Shown here: piece by piece, positions 7,235-15,531 of the stretch
Layout of the letters: the number at the start of each line of letters is the position of its first letter
Position numbering within the stretch: the stretch's first letter is position 1
Assembly: GCF_008923185.1 (NCBI RefSeq)
Contig: NZ_WBMT01000028.1
Location: 105,514-169,513 of the forward strand
DNA: 64,000 nt
Reading direction: 5' to 3'
DNA from: Actinomadura rudentiformis
Lineage (GTDB): Bacteria > Actinomycetota > Actinomycetes > Streptosporangiales > Streptosporangiaceae
Notes under the pieces: generated by a model
Told to the model about the DNA's origin: nothing
The model's input: the letters and a program-made list of their open reading frames with translations, nothing else
The model's database searches: none
Program-made: the position numbers and the translations under genes

Positions 7235-8680
7235 GTGAACCTGCGCTACGACACCTTCTACATCGGCGGTGAATGGGTCCGCCCCACCTCCGCCCGGACG
7301 ATCAACCCCGTCAACGCCAGCACGGAGGAGCCCCTCGGGCATGTGCCCGAGGGCACCGAGTCCGACATCGATCGCGCGGTCGCCGCCGCCCGCGCCGCCT
7401 TCGACGACCCGACCGGCTGGGCAAGCTGGGAACCCGCGCGGCGGGCCGAGGTGATGGAGCGCCTCGCCGACGCCATCGACAAGCGGGCCGACGGCTTCGT
7501 CGAACGGGTCAGCGCCCAGAACGGGATGCCCGTAGCCGTCGCCCGCCAGCTGGAGGCCGGATACCCGAGCGCCGTGCTGCGCTTCTACGTGGCGCAGGCC
7601 CGCGGGCTGGCGGTGACGGAGACGCGAGACGGGCTGTTCGGCGGTTCGATCGAGGTCCGAAAAGTACCGGTGGGCGTGGTCGCCGCGATCGTGCCGTGGA
7701 ACTTCCCGCAAGCCCTGACCATGTTCAAGATCGCCCCCGCGATGGCGACCGGCTGCACCCTGGTGATCAAGCCGTCCCCGGAGACCGTGCTGGACTCCTA
7801 CCTGCTGGCCGAGGCCATCGAGGAGGCCGGAGTCCCGGCCGGCGTGATCAACATCGTCCCGGCCGGCCGCGAGGTCGGCGCCTACCTGGTTTCCCACCCG
7901 GCCGTCGACAAGGTCGCCTTCACCGGCTCCACGGCCGCCGGCCGGGCCATCGGCGAGACCTGCGGCCGGCTGCTGCGCCCGGTCACCCTCGAACTGGGCG
8001 GCAAGTCGGCTGCGATCGTCCTCGACGACGCCGACCTGGACCTGTCGAAGATCGGCGAGGGCCTGTTCACCTCCACCCTCCTCAACAACGGCCAGACGTG
8101 CTTCCTCGGCACCCGCGTCCTCGCCCCCCGCAGCCGGTACACCGAGGTCGTCGACGCCTTCACCGCATTCGCCGGCTCCCTCACCGTCGGCGACGCGAGC
8201 GACCCCGCGACGCAGATCGGCCCGATGGCCACCGCCCGCCAGCGCGAGCGCGTGGAGTCGTACCTCGCCAAGGGACGCGCCGAGGGTGCCCGCCTCACCA
8301 CCGGTGGGAGCCGCCCTGAGGGCCTAGACCGGGGCTGGTTCGTACAGCCGACGGTCTTCGCCGATGTCGACAACTCCTCTGTCATCGCCCAGGAGGAGAT
8401 CTTCGGCCCGGTCCTGTCCCTCATCCCGTACGACGACATGGACCACGCCGTCCGCCTCGCCAACGACTCCGACTTCGGCCTCGGCGGCACGGTGTGGACG
8501 TCCGACCCCGACCGCGGCGCGGCCGTCGCCCACCGGGTCCGCACCGGCACCATCGGCGTCAACCGCTACATCCCCGACCCAGCCGCCCCCTTCGGCGGCG
8601 TCAAGGCAAGCGGCCTAGGCCGCGAGCTGGGCCCAGAGGGCCTGGCTGGCTACCAGCAGACCCAGACCATCTACCTGTGA
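7235..8680 (+). CDS. NAD(P)-dependent aldehyde dehydrogenase
   Basis: A 481-aa ALDH superfamily enzyme that oxidises aldehydes to acids. Visible signatures are PWNFPQ (cofactor-proximal), FTGSTAAGRAIGE (Rossmann), the general-base glutamate in TLELGGKSA, the catalytic cysteine in NNGQTCFLGTR, and EEIFGPVLSLIPYDD. GTG at 7235 follows TAGGAG by seven bases. The in-frame extension to 7193 has no ribosome site. Pairing with the upstream alcohol dehydrogenase suggests a two-step alcohol-to-acid pathway controlled by the GAF/Fis regulator, although the 24-nt repeats in between mean it may have its own promoter. Confidence 0.88.
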   Translation: MNLRYDTFYIGGEWVRPTSARTINPVNASTEEPLGHVPEGTESDIDRAVAAARAAFDDPTGWASWEPARRAEVMERLADAIDKRADGFVERVSAQNGMPVAVARQLEAGYPSAVLRFYVAQARGLAVTETRDGLFGGSIEVRKVPVGVVAAIVPWNFPQALTMFKIAPAMATGCTLVIKPSPETVLDSYLLAEAIEEAGVPAGVINIVPAGREVGAYLVSHPAVDKVAFTGSTAAGRAIGETCGRLLRPVTLELGGKSAAIVLDDADLDLSKIGEGLFTSTLLNNGQTCFLGTRVLAPRSRYTEVVDAFTAFAGSLTVGDASDPATQIGPMATARQRERVESYLAKGRAEGARLTTGGSRPEGLDRGWFVQPTVFADVDNSSVIAQEEIFGPVLSLIPYDDMDHAVRLANDSDFGLGGTVWTSDPDRGAAVAHRVRTGTIGVNRYIPDPAAPFGGVKASGLGRELGPEGLAGYQQTQTIYL

Positions 8681-8801
8681 CCCGCCTGCCCGTCACCCCG
8701 GCACCAAGCCGCAAACCGCCGCAGTGCCGGGGTGATCCCGAGCCGCGTGAGGCCGCTGGCCGAGCAGACCACCTTCGCGGCCAAACGGCCTCCAGAGACC
8801 C

Positions 8802-8840
8802 GTCAGGTGCCTGATCCACTCCCTTGATCAGGCACCTGAC
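8802..8840 (+). terminator. Perfect 15-bp inverted repeat, probable terminator
   Basis: GTCAGGTGCCTGATC (8802-8816) and its exact complement at 8826-8840 flank a 9-base loop, 121 bases after the aldehyde dehydrogenase. It lacks a T tail, as is common in high-GC actinobacteria. A recombination or protein-binding role cannot be excluded. Confidence 0.65.
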
Positions 8841-8851
8841 TGGTACTTCCA

Positions 8852-8865
8852 TGTCGGGGTGGCGG
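8852..8865 (-). repeat. 14-nt copy of the tRNA-Pro 3'-end word
   Basis: TGTCGGGGTGGCGG matches 13633-13646 at the end of the partial tRNA-Pro copy and 2968-2981, all in one orientation. It lies just right of the 15-bp inverted repeat. It could be a relict attachment core. Confidence 0.3.
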
Positions 8866-9039
8866 TGCGTTCGCGCAGGACATAGGAAACGTACGTCTTG
8901 GGACATAGGAGCTCTGGGACGTCAGTGTCTGGCAGTGTCCCATGCCAGATTTGTGATCACAGCGCAGGTTATTGAAGGCCGGTCCCTGCCAGGCCCGCGG
9001 GCACTTCCCAGCGATGACGCCGCGGTCAATCGGTTGTGA

Positions 9040-9195
9040 CAGGCCATCACCAACTTCGAGGACAGACGCGCCCGTGAACGCGCCGCTCGAGCCGACGCCA
9101 CGGCGTCCGCACCGGGCCTCATCGAGGGCACAAACCTACGGCCGCCCAAAGCCCTCAAAGAGCTCGCCCAGGCATACCCGGGCCGCATCAGGTAA
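9040..9195 (+). pseudogene. Relict C-terminal coding fragment, unknown
   Basis: A frame from 9040 to the TAA at 9193-9195 reads QAITNFEDRRARERAARAD... ...KALKELAQAYPGRIR, with amino-acid composition and codon use like real coding sequence but a stop directly before it and no start. It looks like the end of a decayed gene. The rest of 8866-9658 shows no gene. Confidence 0.3.
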
Positions 9196-9658
9196 AACGA
9201 TCAAGCACAACACGAGCTCATCTTTCACGCCACGCGTTGCAAGCTTCGCCAAGTGAGCGGCTCCGGCGAGCTTCCCCCGTTCCACATCCACGAGTCCGTG
9301 AAAACCGGGGCAACATCAGTGGCCGTGCTACGGGAACCTTCACTTGCTCGTCCGTGGTGCTGGCTCAAGTTAATGCTGAGTCCGCACTCTCCGCCGTGCA
9401 CCCGGCTGATCGTGTGGGTGGCCAGGGGGTGCGCCTTCAGACATGGACGTGGGAACTCGATGACCGATCTGTGCCGCGTTAGGCCGATGATTCCAAAGTT
9501 CCCCATGAGGCTTGGCTGTCATGTGGAGTTTACTGGCCACAGGATTACCTCTAATCGACTCAAACCCCGTACGGTCCCTTGGCTGACCCGGGAGACTGCC
9601 TTCACATTGTGGATGGCCGCCGAGGGATCGGCAGCCCCGACTCCTCCGGCAGGACTCC
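9196..9658. other. Intergenic, no gene seen
   Basis: About 460 bases without an open frame that has both a usable start and a recognisable product. The last bases carry the AGGA-like ribosome site of the following TTG-started gene. Confidence 0.5.
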
Positions 9659-10603
9659 TTGGGTGATGACTGGCGTGCTGTGGCCGCGATCCATTACGGC
9701 GTGAGTGGCGCGCACTGCGAGTTCCGCGATCATCACAGTCGGCACTATTTCTTGCGGGCTGCGGGTCAGGGGTGTTTGGTGCTGTCGAAGGTTCGCAAGG
9801 ACAGCTCCCGTCCACCGTTCGAGCTGCAGTTCAACGTGCTGTTTGAGCTCCGAGGACGCGGTGTGGATAGCGTTAGGCCCCCCATCCGGACGAGGGGCGG
9901 AGACTGCTATGTCATCGATGAGGACCACTTTTGGTTCATGCGCCGCTTCAACCATCATGAGCCGGTACAGTTCTGGGCCTGCTCGGCCTTGGCCGGCGCC
10001 TCGGCACGGGCGCTGGCCAAGATTCACCTGGCCATGGATGAGCCAGGCATGTGCACGCCGTACTTCGAGCCCGATCTCCTGGCGCCGTATCATCGATCTG
10101 CGCGCGGGTTTGTCCGCAGTCTCGGTGAATTGTTCGACGCGTTCGACGATGCAGGACTCGAGCCTTCGGATCGGCGATTGCTGGCGGTCAGCGTCGAGGC
10201 ATTGATGGATGAGGCTGACCTGGTTCTCGGTCGATCCGACGGCCTGTACGGAATGACTCATCATGACTACCGACCGGAGAACCTGCTGGTTCGCAACGGC
10301 CGCATTGTTGAGATCATCGACTGGGATCGGGCATACGACGACCATCAGTTGTATGACGTTGCCTATGGGGCCCTGCAGTTCGGCGGCCGCCAAGGGCTAT
10401 GGGGGAGTGCGATGCTCTCGCTTGCTGTTCAGTTCGTCGATGACTACCTCGATGCCAGATCTCGTCCGGACCTGCGCGATGACGTACTCGGCTGGTGGCT
10501 TCGGTTCGTCGTCGTCAAGCGGCTGCTATTGAAAAGCACTCATACGGCCGAGCGGATCAACCTCTTGCGGCGACTGTCAGACGAGCCTGCCCTGATCGGT
10601 TAG
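9659..10603 (+). CDS. Aminoglycoside-phosphotransferase-fold kinase
   Basis: A 314-aa protein of the APH/choline-kinase-like fold. The catalytic loop is MTHHDYRPENLLV (H-D-x-x-P-x-N) and the metal-binding motif is EIIDWDRAYDDH, in the right order and spacing near residues 201-230. The N-terminal lobe (GQGCLVLSKVRKD, FELQFNVLFEL) fits a kinase beta-sheet. Members phosphorylate antibiotics, sugars or small metabolites, and the substrate is unknown here. The start used is TTG at 9659, with AGGA at 9651; no ATG is in a better position. It lies 57 bases before the NB-ARC gene, in the same direction. Confidence 0.7.
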   Translation: MGDDWRAVAAIHYGVSGAHCEFRDHHSRHYFLRAAGQGCLVLSKVRKDSSRPPFELQFNVLFELRGRGVDSVRPPIRTRGGDCYVIDEDHFWFMRRFNHHEPVQFWACSALAGASARALAKIHLAMDEPGMCTPYFEPDLLAPYHRSARGFVRSLGELFDAFDDAGLEPSDRRLLAVSVEALMDEADLVLGRSDGLYGMTHHDYRPENLLVRNGRIVEIIDWDRAYDDHQLYDVAYGALQFGGRQGLWGSAMLSLAVQFVDDYLDARSRPDLRDDVLGWWLRFVVVKRLLLKSTHTAERINLLRRLSDEPALIG

Positions 10604-10660
10604 CGACACCGATACCCGGGCATACCGCTACTGGGTGGGGCTGCCTGTGAGAGCCATGAC

Positions 10661-13291
10661 GTGGAGACGACCGTGGGAAGCAGCTACCCGACCCCGCCTT
10701 CAGGTATGGGGGCGACCTTCAGCGGATCCATCGGGTTCGGCGGGGATGCTGTCCAGGGAGACAAGATCGTCGTTGCCCCGGCGGCCAAGCTGATACGGCC
10801 AGAGCAGTTGCCGCACGCCGATCCGAACTTTGTCGGCAGGACAGGCCTCCTGGAGAGATTGGAGTGCTTACTGGAGGAGTCGCGACAGATCGGTGTTGGT
10901 CTCGTCGTGGCACTGCACGGCATGCCCGGGGTCGGTAAGACATCACTTGCCGTGCACTGGGCGCACAGGCTGAAGCTGACCTTCTCTGAAGGGCATCTGT
11001 TTCTGAACCTCAGGGGCTATTACGAGAGCTCCCCGTTAACCTCAGGTTCGGCTTTGGGGCAACTGCTTCGTACTCTTGGCGTCGACCCAAAGGCTGTTCC
11101 CACGGATGAGGCTGAGCAGGAAGCCTTGTTCCGCTCGCTGACTGCGGGCCGGAGAATGGTGATCCTTCTGGACAATGCCACTAGTTCTGACCAGGTGCGC
11201 CCGCTGTTGCCCGGCCATCCATCATGCGTCACGATTGTGACCAGTAGGCGGATGCTGACTGGTCTCGTAGCTCATGACGGGGCCAGGCCTATGGCTGTCG
11301 AGCTTTTCTCACCAGCCGAAGTATATGCCCTGATGTGCACAACGCTGGGTGATCGAAGGGTCAATCGCGAGCGAGCAGCCAGCGCGGACCTCGGTGGACG
11401 CTGTGCATTTCTTCCGCTGGCCCTGAGTATCGCCATTGCCGGCCTCGACATGCGGCCGGATAAGACGATTTCCTCGGTCGTGCGAGGCCTGAGCAAGGGA
11501 AATCGCCTGTCTCGCCTTAGACTTGACGATGACCCGCACAACGCGGTACGAGTGGCCTTCGAGCGATCTTACCGAGACTTGACGCCAGCGCTGAGTCAAG
11601 CCTTCCGACGGCTTTGCCTGATCGAGGGACCGACCTTTACCTCGGATTGTGCCTCGGCCCTGCTGGAAGTCAGCGAGTCGGAAGCGGAGAACATGCTCGG
11701 AGCTCTTGAGCAGGAGCATCTAATCGAGGTGATCGAGTCCAGACGATTTAGGATCCACGACCTGATTTATGATTTCGGGCGCGAACGGTTGACTGAGGAC
11801 GATGATGCGGTGTGTCAGGCCGCCGTTCGACGGCTTCTTCTGCATCGCCTGGCTACTGCGCAGGATCGGGCTGCAGGGCTTGATGACTCAGCAGATTGGT
11901 TTGAAACAGAACGGCACAACTTGCAGGCCGCATTCCATCAGGCTGCCGCCGCTTCGCAGGAGCGAGTTGCGTGTCAGTTGGCAGCAACGTTGCATAAATT
12001 TCTTCAGCTGAAGCGGTATGTCCTGGACGACATCACTATCCACGAAAAGGGGCTTCATGTCGCCGAGGGGCTCGGCGACGAGTATCTGCGCTTCCGAATG
12101 ATGCTCAATCTGTCGCAGGCTCATCTTCAACTGGGTGACTTTGACAAGGCTGCGCAGTACGTCCGCCGATCACTGACCTTGCGTGACAGAGATGCGGAGG
12201 CATTGCGCACTTTGGCGCTCGTTCATTATGACCTCCATGACTATGAAGCGGCGCTTGAATCCGCCAGCCAAAGTCTTGAGATCTGCCGCGCGAACGGCGA
12301 TCGAGTGGGAATGGGTCAGACCCTTTGCTGTATGAGCCGGACTTACTGGCGCCAGGGCGACCTGCGGAGCGCTGAGGAGATGGCGATGGAGGCGCTAAGC
12401 ATCCACCGGACGCTTAGAGACAAGAGGAGTGAGGCAGATGCTCTCGACCTCGTCGCGCACATACGTCGGCGCCTTGGCCGCTACGCACAGGCTCGCGATT
12501 ATGCCTACGAGGCACTGTCGATCCGAAAGGAGCTCCAAGATCGGTTTGGAGAGGCTGCTACGTTGGACAATATCGCTCGCAGCCTACGTCGGTTGGGCCA
12601 TCTTGGGAGCGCGCAGCAACACGCCCTCACCTCATTGAAAATCCGCACTAAGATCGTAGACCGTTTGGGTGAGGGAGAATCCCACGACACCGTTTCCCGG
12701 ATCTACCGAGTATGCCAGAAGTCTGACAAGGCACTCGAGCATGTGATGTCGGCGCTGAAGATCCGCCGCGAGGTCGGTGATCGCCGTGGTGAGGCGGAGA
12801 CCCTGGAGAATCTTGCGCGGCTCCTCCGCTGGACCGGCCAACTGGATCAAGCCCTCAGCGCAGCGCATCAGAGTCTGCTCATAGTCGAAGAGATTGCGGA
12901 CCACTACGGTAAGGCAAGCGCGCTGGACTGTCTTGCGCGTATCCATATCGACATGGGAGACCTGCACGAGGCGCTCCGATGCGCTGAGGCAGCGATCTCG
13001 GTGGGCGGTTCTCTGCAAGATTCCTTTGGGCAGGGGCGTCGCCTGCATAACCGAGCCACGATTTTGCTGCACCTCGGCGAGCCCACTGTGGCGCTGGCAG
13101 ACCTTCGCAAGGCGCTTCATATCCAAGAATCCAGTGACGACAGGTTGGGTGAGCTACGTACTCGCGAGAGCCTGGCTCAGGCCTACGCCGCCTCAGGTGA
13201 TGAAGCTGGCAGACATCAGGCCGAGGCTGCCGCTGAGCGGCTCCGTTCCGCCATGTACATCGAATTCGAAATATCCGAAGAGAGGGCTTAG
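10661..13291 (+). CDS. NB-ARC ATPase with TPR repeats (STAND family)
   Basis: An 876-aa STAND NTPase. After a short N-terminal stretch containing GDAVQGDKIVVAP comes an NB-ARC domain with Walker A HGMPGVGKTSLAVHWAH (near 86-100), Walker B RMVILLDNATSS, an FLPLALSIA (GLPLA-like) motif, and a winged-helix/ARC2 end with RIHDLIYDFGRERL in place of MHD. From about residue 430 to the end are tandem TPR repeats (for example ALSIHRTLRDKRSEADALDLV, ALSIRKELQDRFGEAATLDNI). STAND proteins are signal-gated switches. In actinobacteria this type covers AfsR-like regulators without the DNA-binding domain and some antiphage sensors. No effector domain is visible, so the output is unknown. GTG at 10661 was taken as start. 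Confidence 0.8.
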   Translation: METTVGSSYPTPPSGMGATFSGSIGFGGDAVQGDKIVVAPAAKLIRPEQLPHADPNFVGRTGLLERLECLLEESRQIGVGLVVALHGMPGVGKTSLAVHWAHRLKLTFSEGHLFLNLRGYYESSPLTSGSALGQLLRTLGVDPKAVPTDEAEQEALFRSLTAGRRMVILLDNATSSDQVRPLLPGHPSCVTIVTSRRMLTGLVAHDGARPMAVELFSPAEVYALMCTTLGDRRVNRERAASADLGGRCAFLPLALSIAIAGLDMRPDKTISSVVRGLSKGNRLSRLRLDDDPHNAVRVAFERSYRDLTPALSQAFRRLCLIEGPTFTSDCASALLEVSESEAENMLGALEQEHLIEVIESRRFRIHDLIYDFGRERLTEDDDAVCQAAVRRLLLHRLATAQDRAAGLDDSADWFETERHNLQAAFHQAAAASQERVACQLAATLHKFLQLKRYVLDDITIHEKGLHVAEGLGDEYLRFRMMLNLSQAHLQLGDFDKAAQYVRRSLTLRDRDAEALRTLALVHYDLHDYEAALESASQSLEICRANGDRVGMGQTLCCMSRTYWRQGDLRSAEEMAMEALSIHRTLRDKRSEADALDLVAHIRRRLGRYAQARDYAYEALSIRKELQDRFGEAATLDNIARSLRRLGHLGSAQQHALTSLKIRTKIVDRLGEGESHDTVSRIYRVCQKSDKALEHVMSALKIRREVGDRRGEAETLENLARLLRWTGQLDQALSAAHQSLLIVEEIADHYGKASALDCLARIHIDMGDLHEALRCAEAAISVGGSLQDSFGQGRRLHNRATILLHLGEPTVALADLRKALHIQESSDDRLGELRTRESLAQAYAASGDEAGRHQAEAAAERLRSAMYIEFEISEERA

Positions 13292-13633
13292 TCTCCGGCA
13301 ATGGAGTCCTGAGGGGCCGCTCTAGCTTCCTCGGCTGACTTATCCGGTTCGCAGACGGCCGCTTCCCTTGATCGAAAGCGGCCATGACGTCCAACCGGCT
13401 TGCCGGGGCGTTCGATGTGACACCCGAGCGGTGCCCTTTACGTTCCCCACCGTCTGCCGTTCATGGCGCTGATCAGGGGACGTCTTCTCGATCGCTGACC
13501 AAGGGACCGGCTTGTGCCGTCCGGGCAAGATCGGTGACGCTTGCTCTCGTTCAGTCTAAGGGCGAATGAGGGCCAAACGATCAAAAGGCGGTTTCCCTGT
13601 ACTGCGAAAAGGCCTTTGACTTTCTGCAACCTG
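13292..13633. other. Intergenic region left of the attachment site
   Basis: About 340 bases with no convincing gene. AAAGGC at 13583 and GCCTTT near 13612 could form a weak long-loop hairpin downstream of the tRNA remnant on the minus strand. Confidence 0.4.
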
Positions 13634-13677
13634 TCGGGGTGGCGGGGATTTGAACCCACGACCCCTTCGTCCCGAAC
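13634..13677 (-). repeat. Partial tRNA-Pro(CGG) 3' end: island attachment site
   Basis: Read on the minus strand, this 44-nt stretch is the 3' part of a tRNA: anticodon loop TTCGGGA (anticodon CGG), anticodon-stem 3' side CGAAG, variable loop, T arm GTGGGTTCAAAT, and acceptor end CACCCCGA. Beyond the anticodon loop the sequence does not continue as a tRNA (no D arm, no 5' acceptor strand), so it is a duplicated 3' segment as left by integration into a tRNA gene. There is one extra C between T loop and T stem compared with canonical numbering. The integrase starts 160 bases away. By polarity the complete tRNA should be at the far right end of the element, outside the window. Confidence 0.8.
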
Positions 13678-13764
13678 CGCAAATCATGTCCATTCGGGGA
13701 CATGCAGGTAAAGGCGATCCGCGTTAAAATCCCAGGTAGTCAGCCTAATCCGCTGTCAGTCATT

Positions 13765-13814
13765 CACGGACAAGGATGGCCCGTCCGCCACCGTCCACGG
13801 ACAAATCACGGACG
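13765..13814 (+). repeat. Three CACGGAC direct repeats before the integrase
   Basis: CACGGACA at 13765 and 13796 and CACGGACG at 13807 lie between the tRNA copy and the integrase start. Short direct repeats in this position are typical of integrase arm-binding sites or of an autoregulatory operator. The assignment is inferred from position. Confidence 0.35.
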
Positions 13815-13836
13815 GATGATCATGGAGGATCGCGCC

Positions 13837-15180
13837 GTGGGATACGCGAAAAAGCGCAAGGGCAACAACGGAAATTACCGCTACACGGCCTGCTACCTCG
13901 ACATCAAAGGTCGAATGCGGTCAGCCGGTACATACTCCAACAAAAAGGACGCCGACAAAGCATGGCAACGACAAGAGGTCGAGGTCGCCAGAGGCCGAAC
14001 GGGAGACCCCGGCCGCGGAAGACAACACTTCAAGGACTACGTCGAGCAGACCTGGCTCCCGAACCATCAGATCGAGGCCACCGCCCGTGAGGCCTACACG
14101 TACGCGATCTACAGGAACATCATGCCGACGTTCGGCTCGATGCGGATGATCGACATCCTCCCCGAGCACGTCCGCGCTTGGATCACGGCCCTCAAGAACC
14201 AGGGCATGAAGCCGGTGACCATCCGCTACCAAAAGATCATCCTCAGCGCCATCTTCACCACGGCGATGGACGACCAGGTCACCTTCATCCACCCCTGCCG
14301 CGGAGTACGCACGCCCCCGGTCGTCCGCAAGCCCCTCGAAATCATCACGCCCGAGCAGTTCGACGACGTCTACCACGCACTCCCCGAGGGAACCTTCCGG
14401 CTCCTCGCCGAAACCGAGATCGACAGCGGCCTTCGCTGGGGCGAGCTCAGCGAGCTCCGCGTGAAGGACCTCAACCTCAGAACCCGCATCCTCACCGTCA
14501 GCCGCACGGTCGTCGAGCTGAACCCGAAGTTCCACCCAGAAGGCCGCCACTTTCTCGTCAAGGACTACCCGAAGGACAAGGAGTACCGCCGCTTCAAACT
14601 CAGCATCCAGATCACCGAGAAACTCGAAGCCCACATCAGCTCGGCGAACCTCACCCGAGACGACCTCCTCTTCCAGATGCCACCCCAAGACAAGCCCCGA
14701 GCCCGCATCACCGAGATCCCAGACCCAGCCACCCTCGGCCGCACGGAACCAAACGAGAAGGGCCGCACCTACAACCACGGCACCCTCAGCGCGTACACCG
14801 CCGGCCGGTGCCGCTGCGACTACTGCCGAGCCGCCTGCACCCTCTACCGAGCCGCCCGCCGAGCGGAGGGCAAGGACAACCCTCGCCCCCGCCGCGTCCG
14901 AGAGACCGACGGCCACATCCCCAACGACTGGTTCCGCCGCAAGATCTGGTACCCCGCCCTGGCCGCCGCCGGCCTCAACTCCAGACCCACCATGCGCGAC
15001 CTACGCCACGCCCACGCCTCCTGGCTCCTCAACGGCGGCGCCGACCTCCAGGTCGTCAAAGAACGCCTCGGCCACGCCTCCATCTCCACCACAGAGCGCT
15101 ACCTACACACCCTCCCCGACGCCGACGAAACAGCCCTAGAAGCCCTCGCCAGAACTCGCAACCGCTCAACCACCCGATAG
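13837..15180 (+). CDS. int: Tyrosine-type site-specific integrase
   Basis: A 447-aa phage/ICE-type tyrosine recombinase. An N-terminal AP2-like arm-binding segment (GYAKKRKGNNGNYRYTACYLD) is followed by a SAM-like core-binding domain (LPNHQIEATAREAYTYAIYR) and the catalytic domain: Arg in SGLRWGELSELR, the HxxR-type box in MRDLRHAHASWLL, a histidine in GHASISTTERY and the nucleophile tyrosine in the same motif. An inserted cysteine cluster (CRCDYCRAAC) between the Arg and His boxes is common in actinobacterial integrases. GTG at 13837 with GGAGG at 13824-13828 is preferred; ATG at 13816 or 13822 is possible. It would integrate the island into tRNA-Pro. Confidence 0.9.
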   Translation: MGYAKKRKGNNGNYRYTACYLDIKGRMRSAGTYSNKKDADKAWQRQEVEVARGRTGDPGRGRQHFKDYVEQTWLPNHQIEATAREAYTYAIYRNIMPTFGSMRMIDILPEHVRAWITALKNQGMKPVTIRYQKIILSAIFTTAMDDQVTFIHPCRGVRTPPVVRKPLEIITPEQFDDVYHALPEGTFRLLAETEIDSGLRWGELSELRVKDLNLRTRILTVSRTVVELNPKFHPEGRHFLVKDYPKDKEYRRFKLSIQITEKLEAHISSANLTRDDLLFQMPPQDKPRARITEIPDPATLGRTEPNEKGRTYNHGTLSAYTAGRCRCDYCRAACTLYRAARRAEGKDNPRPRRVRETDGHIPNDWFRRKIWYPALAAAGLNSRPTMRDLRHAHASWLLNGGADLQVVKERLGHASISTTERYLHTLPDADETALEALARTRNRSTTR

Positions 15181-15194
15181 CCGACTGGCCCAGT

Positions 15195-15227
15195 CCCCGA
15201 AGGACCGGAGAACCCGGCCCTTCGGGG
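15195..15227 (+). terminator. Hairpin terminator of the integrase gene
   Basis: CCCCGAAGG (15195-15203) pairs with CCTTCGGGG (15219-15227), and the inner CCGG pairs can extend the stem. It begins 15 bases after the integrase stop codon. Confidence 0.7.
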
Positions 15228-15531
15228 GCTCGTCCAAAGCTTGCCGACAACAATCCAGCGTCGGCCTTGAAGATGACGAGGCCTTCCATGTGCCCGGCGA
15301 GTGATCCAGCACCACACCGACACGATCGACGGCTGCCTGGCCCCTCACCCTCATAGCCACACCCGCCACCAATTGCTGTGACGTGGGGTGATGAGAAGTC
15401 GCGAGTGCACAGGACGCCGTCGGTGGCGCACGATACGCTGCGTAGCTGCTGGCGCTGCCGTTGGCTAACGTGGATGATCTCGTAAGGAACCTGCGGCGGA
15501 ATCAGGAACGAACGACATACATGGAGATCAA
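15228..15531. other. Intergenic region before the first methyltransferase
   Basis: About 300 bases with no gene. The end carries the GGAGA ribosome site (15523-15527) for the GTG-started methyltransferase. The promoter of the methyltransferase must lie here, but no consensus boxes stand out. Confidence 0.4.

Noticed and set aside
13634..13720. A complete tRNA-Pro gene
   Set aside because: The sequence matches a tRNA only from the anticodon loop to the 3' end; the D arm and 5' acceptor strand are absent.
13921..14916. Long minus-strand open frame opposite the integrase
   Set aside because: It is the shadow of the integrase, and the catalytic motifs are on the plus strand.
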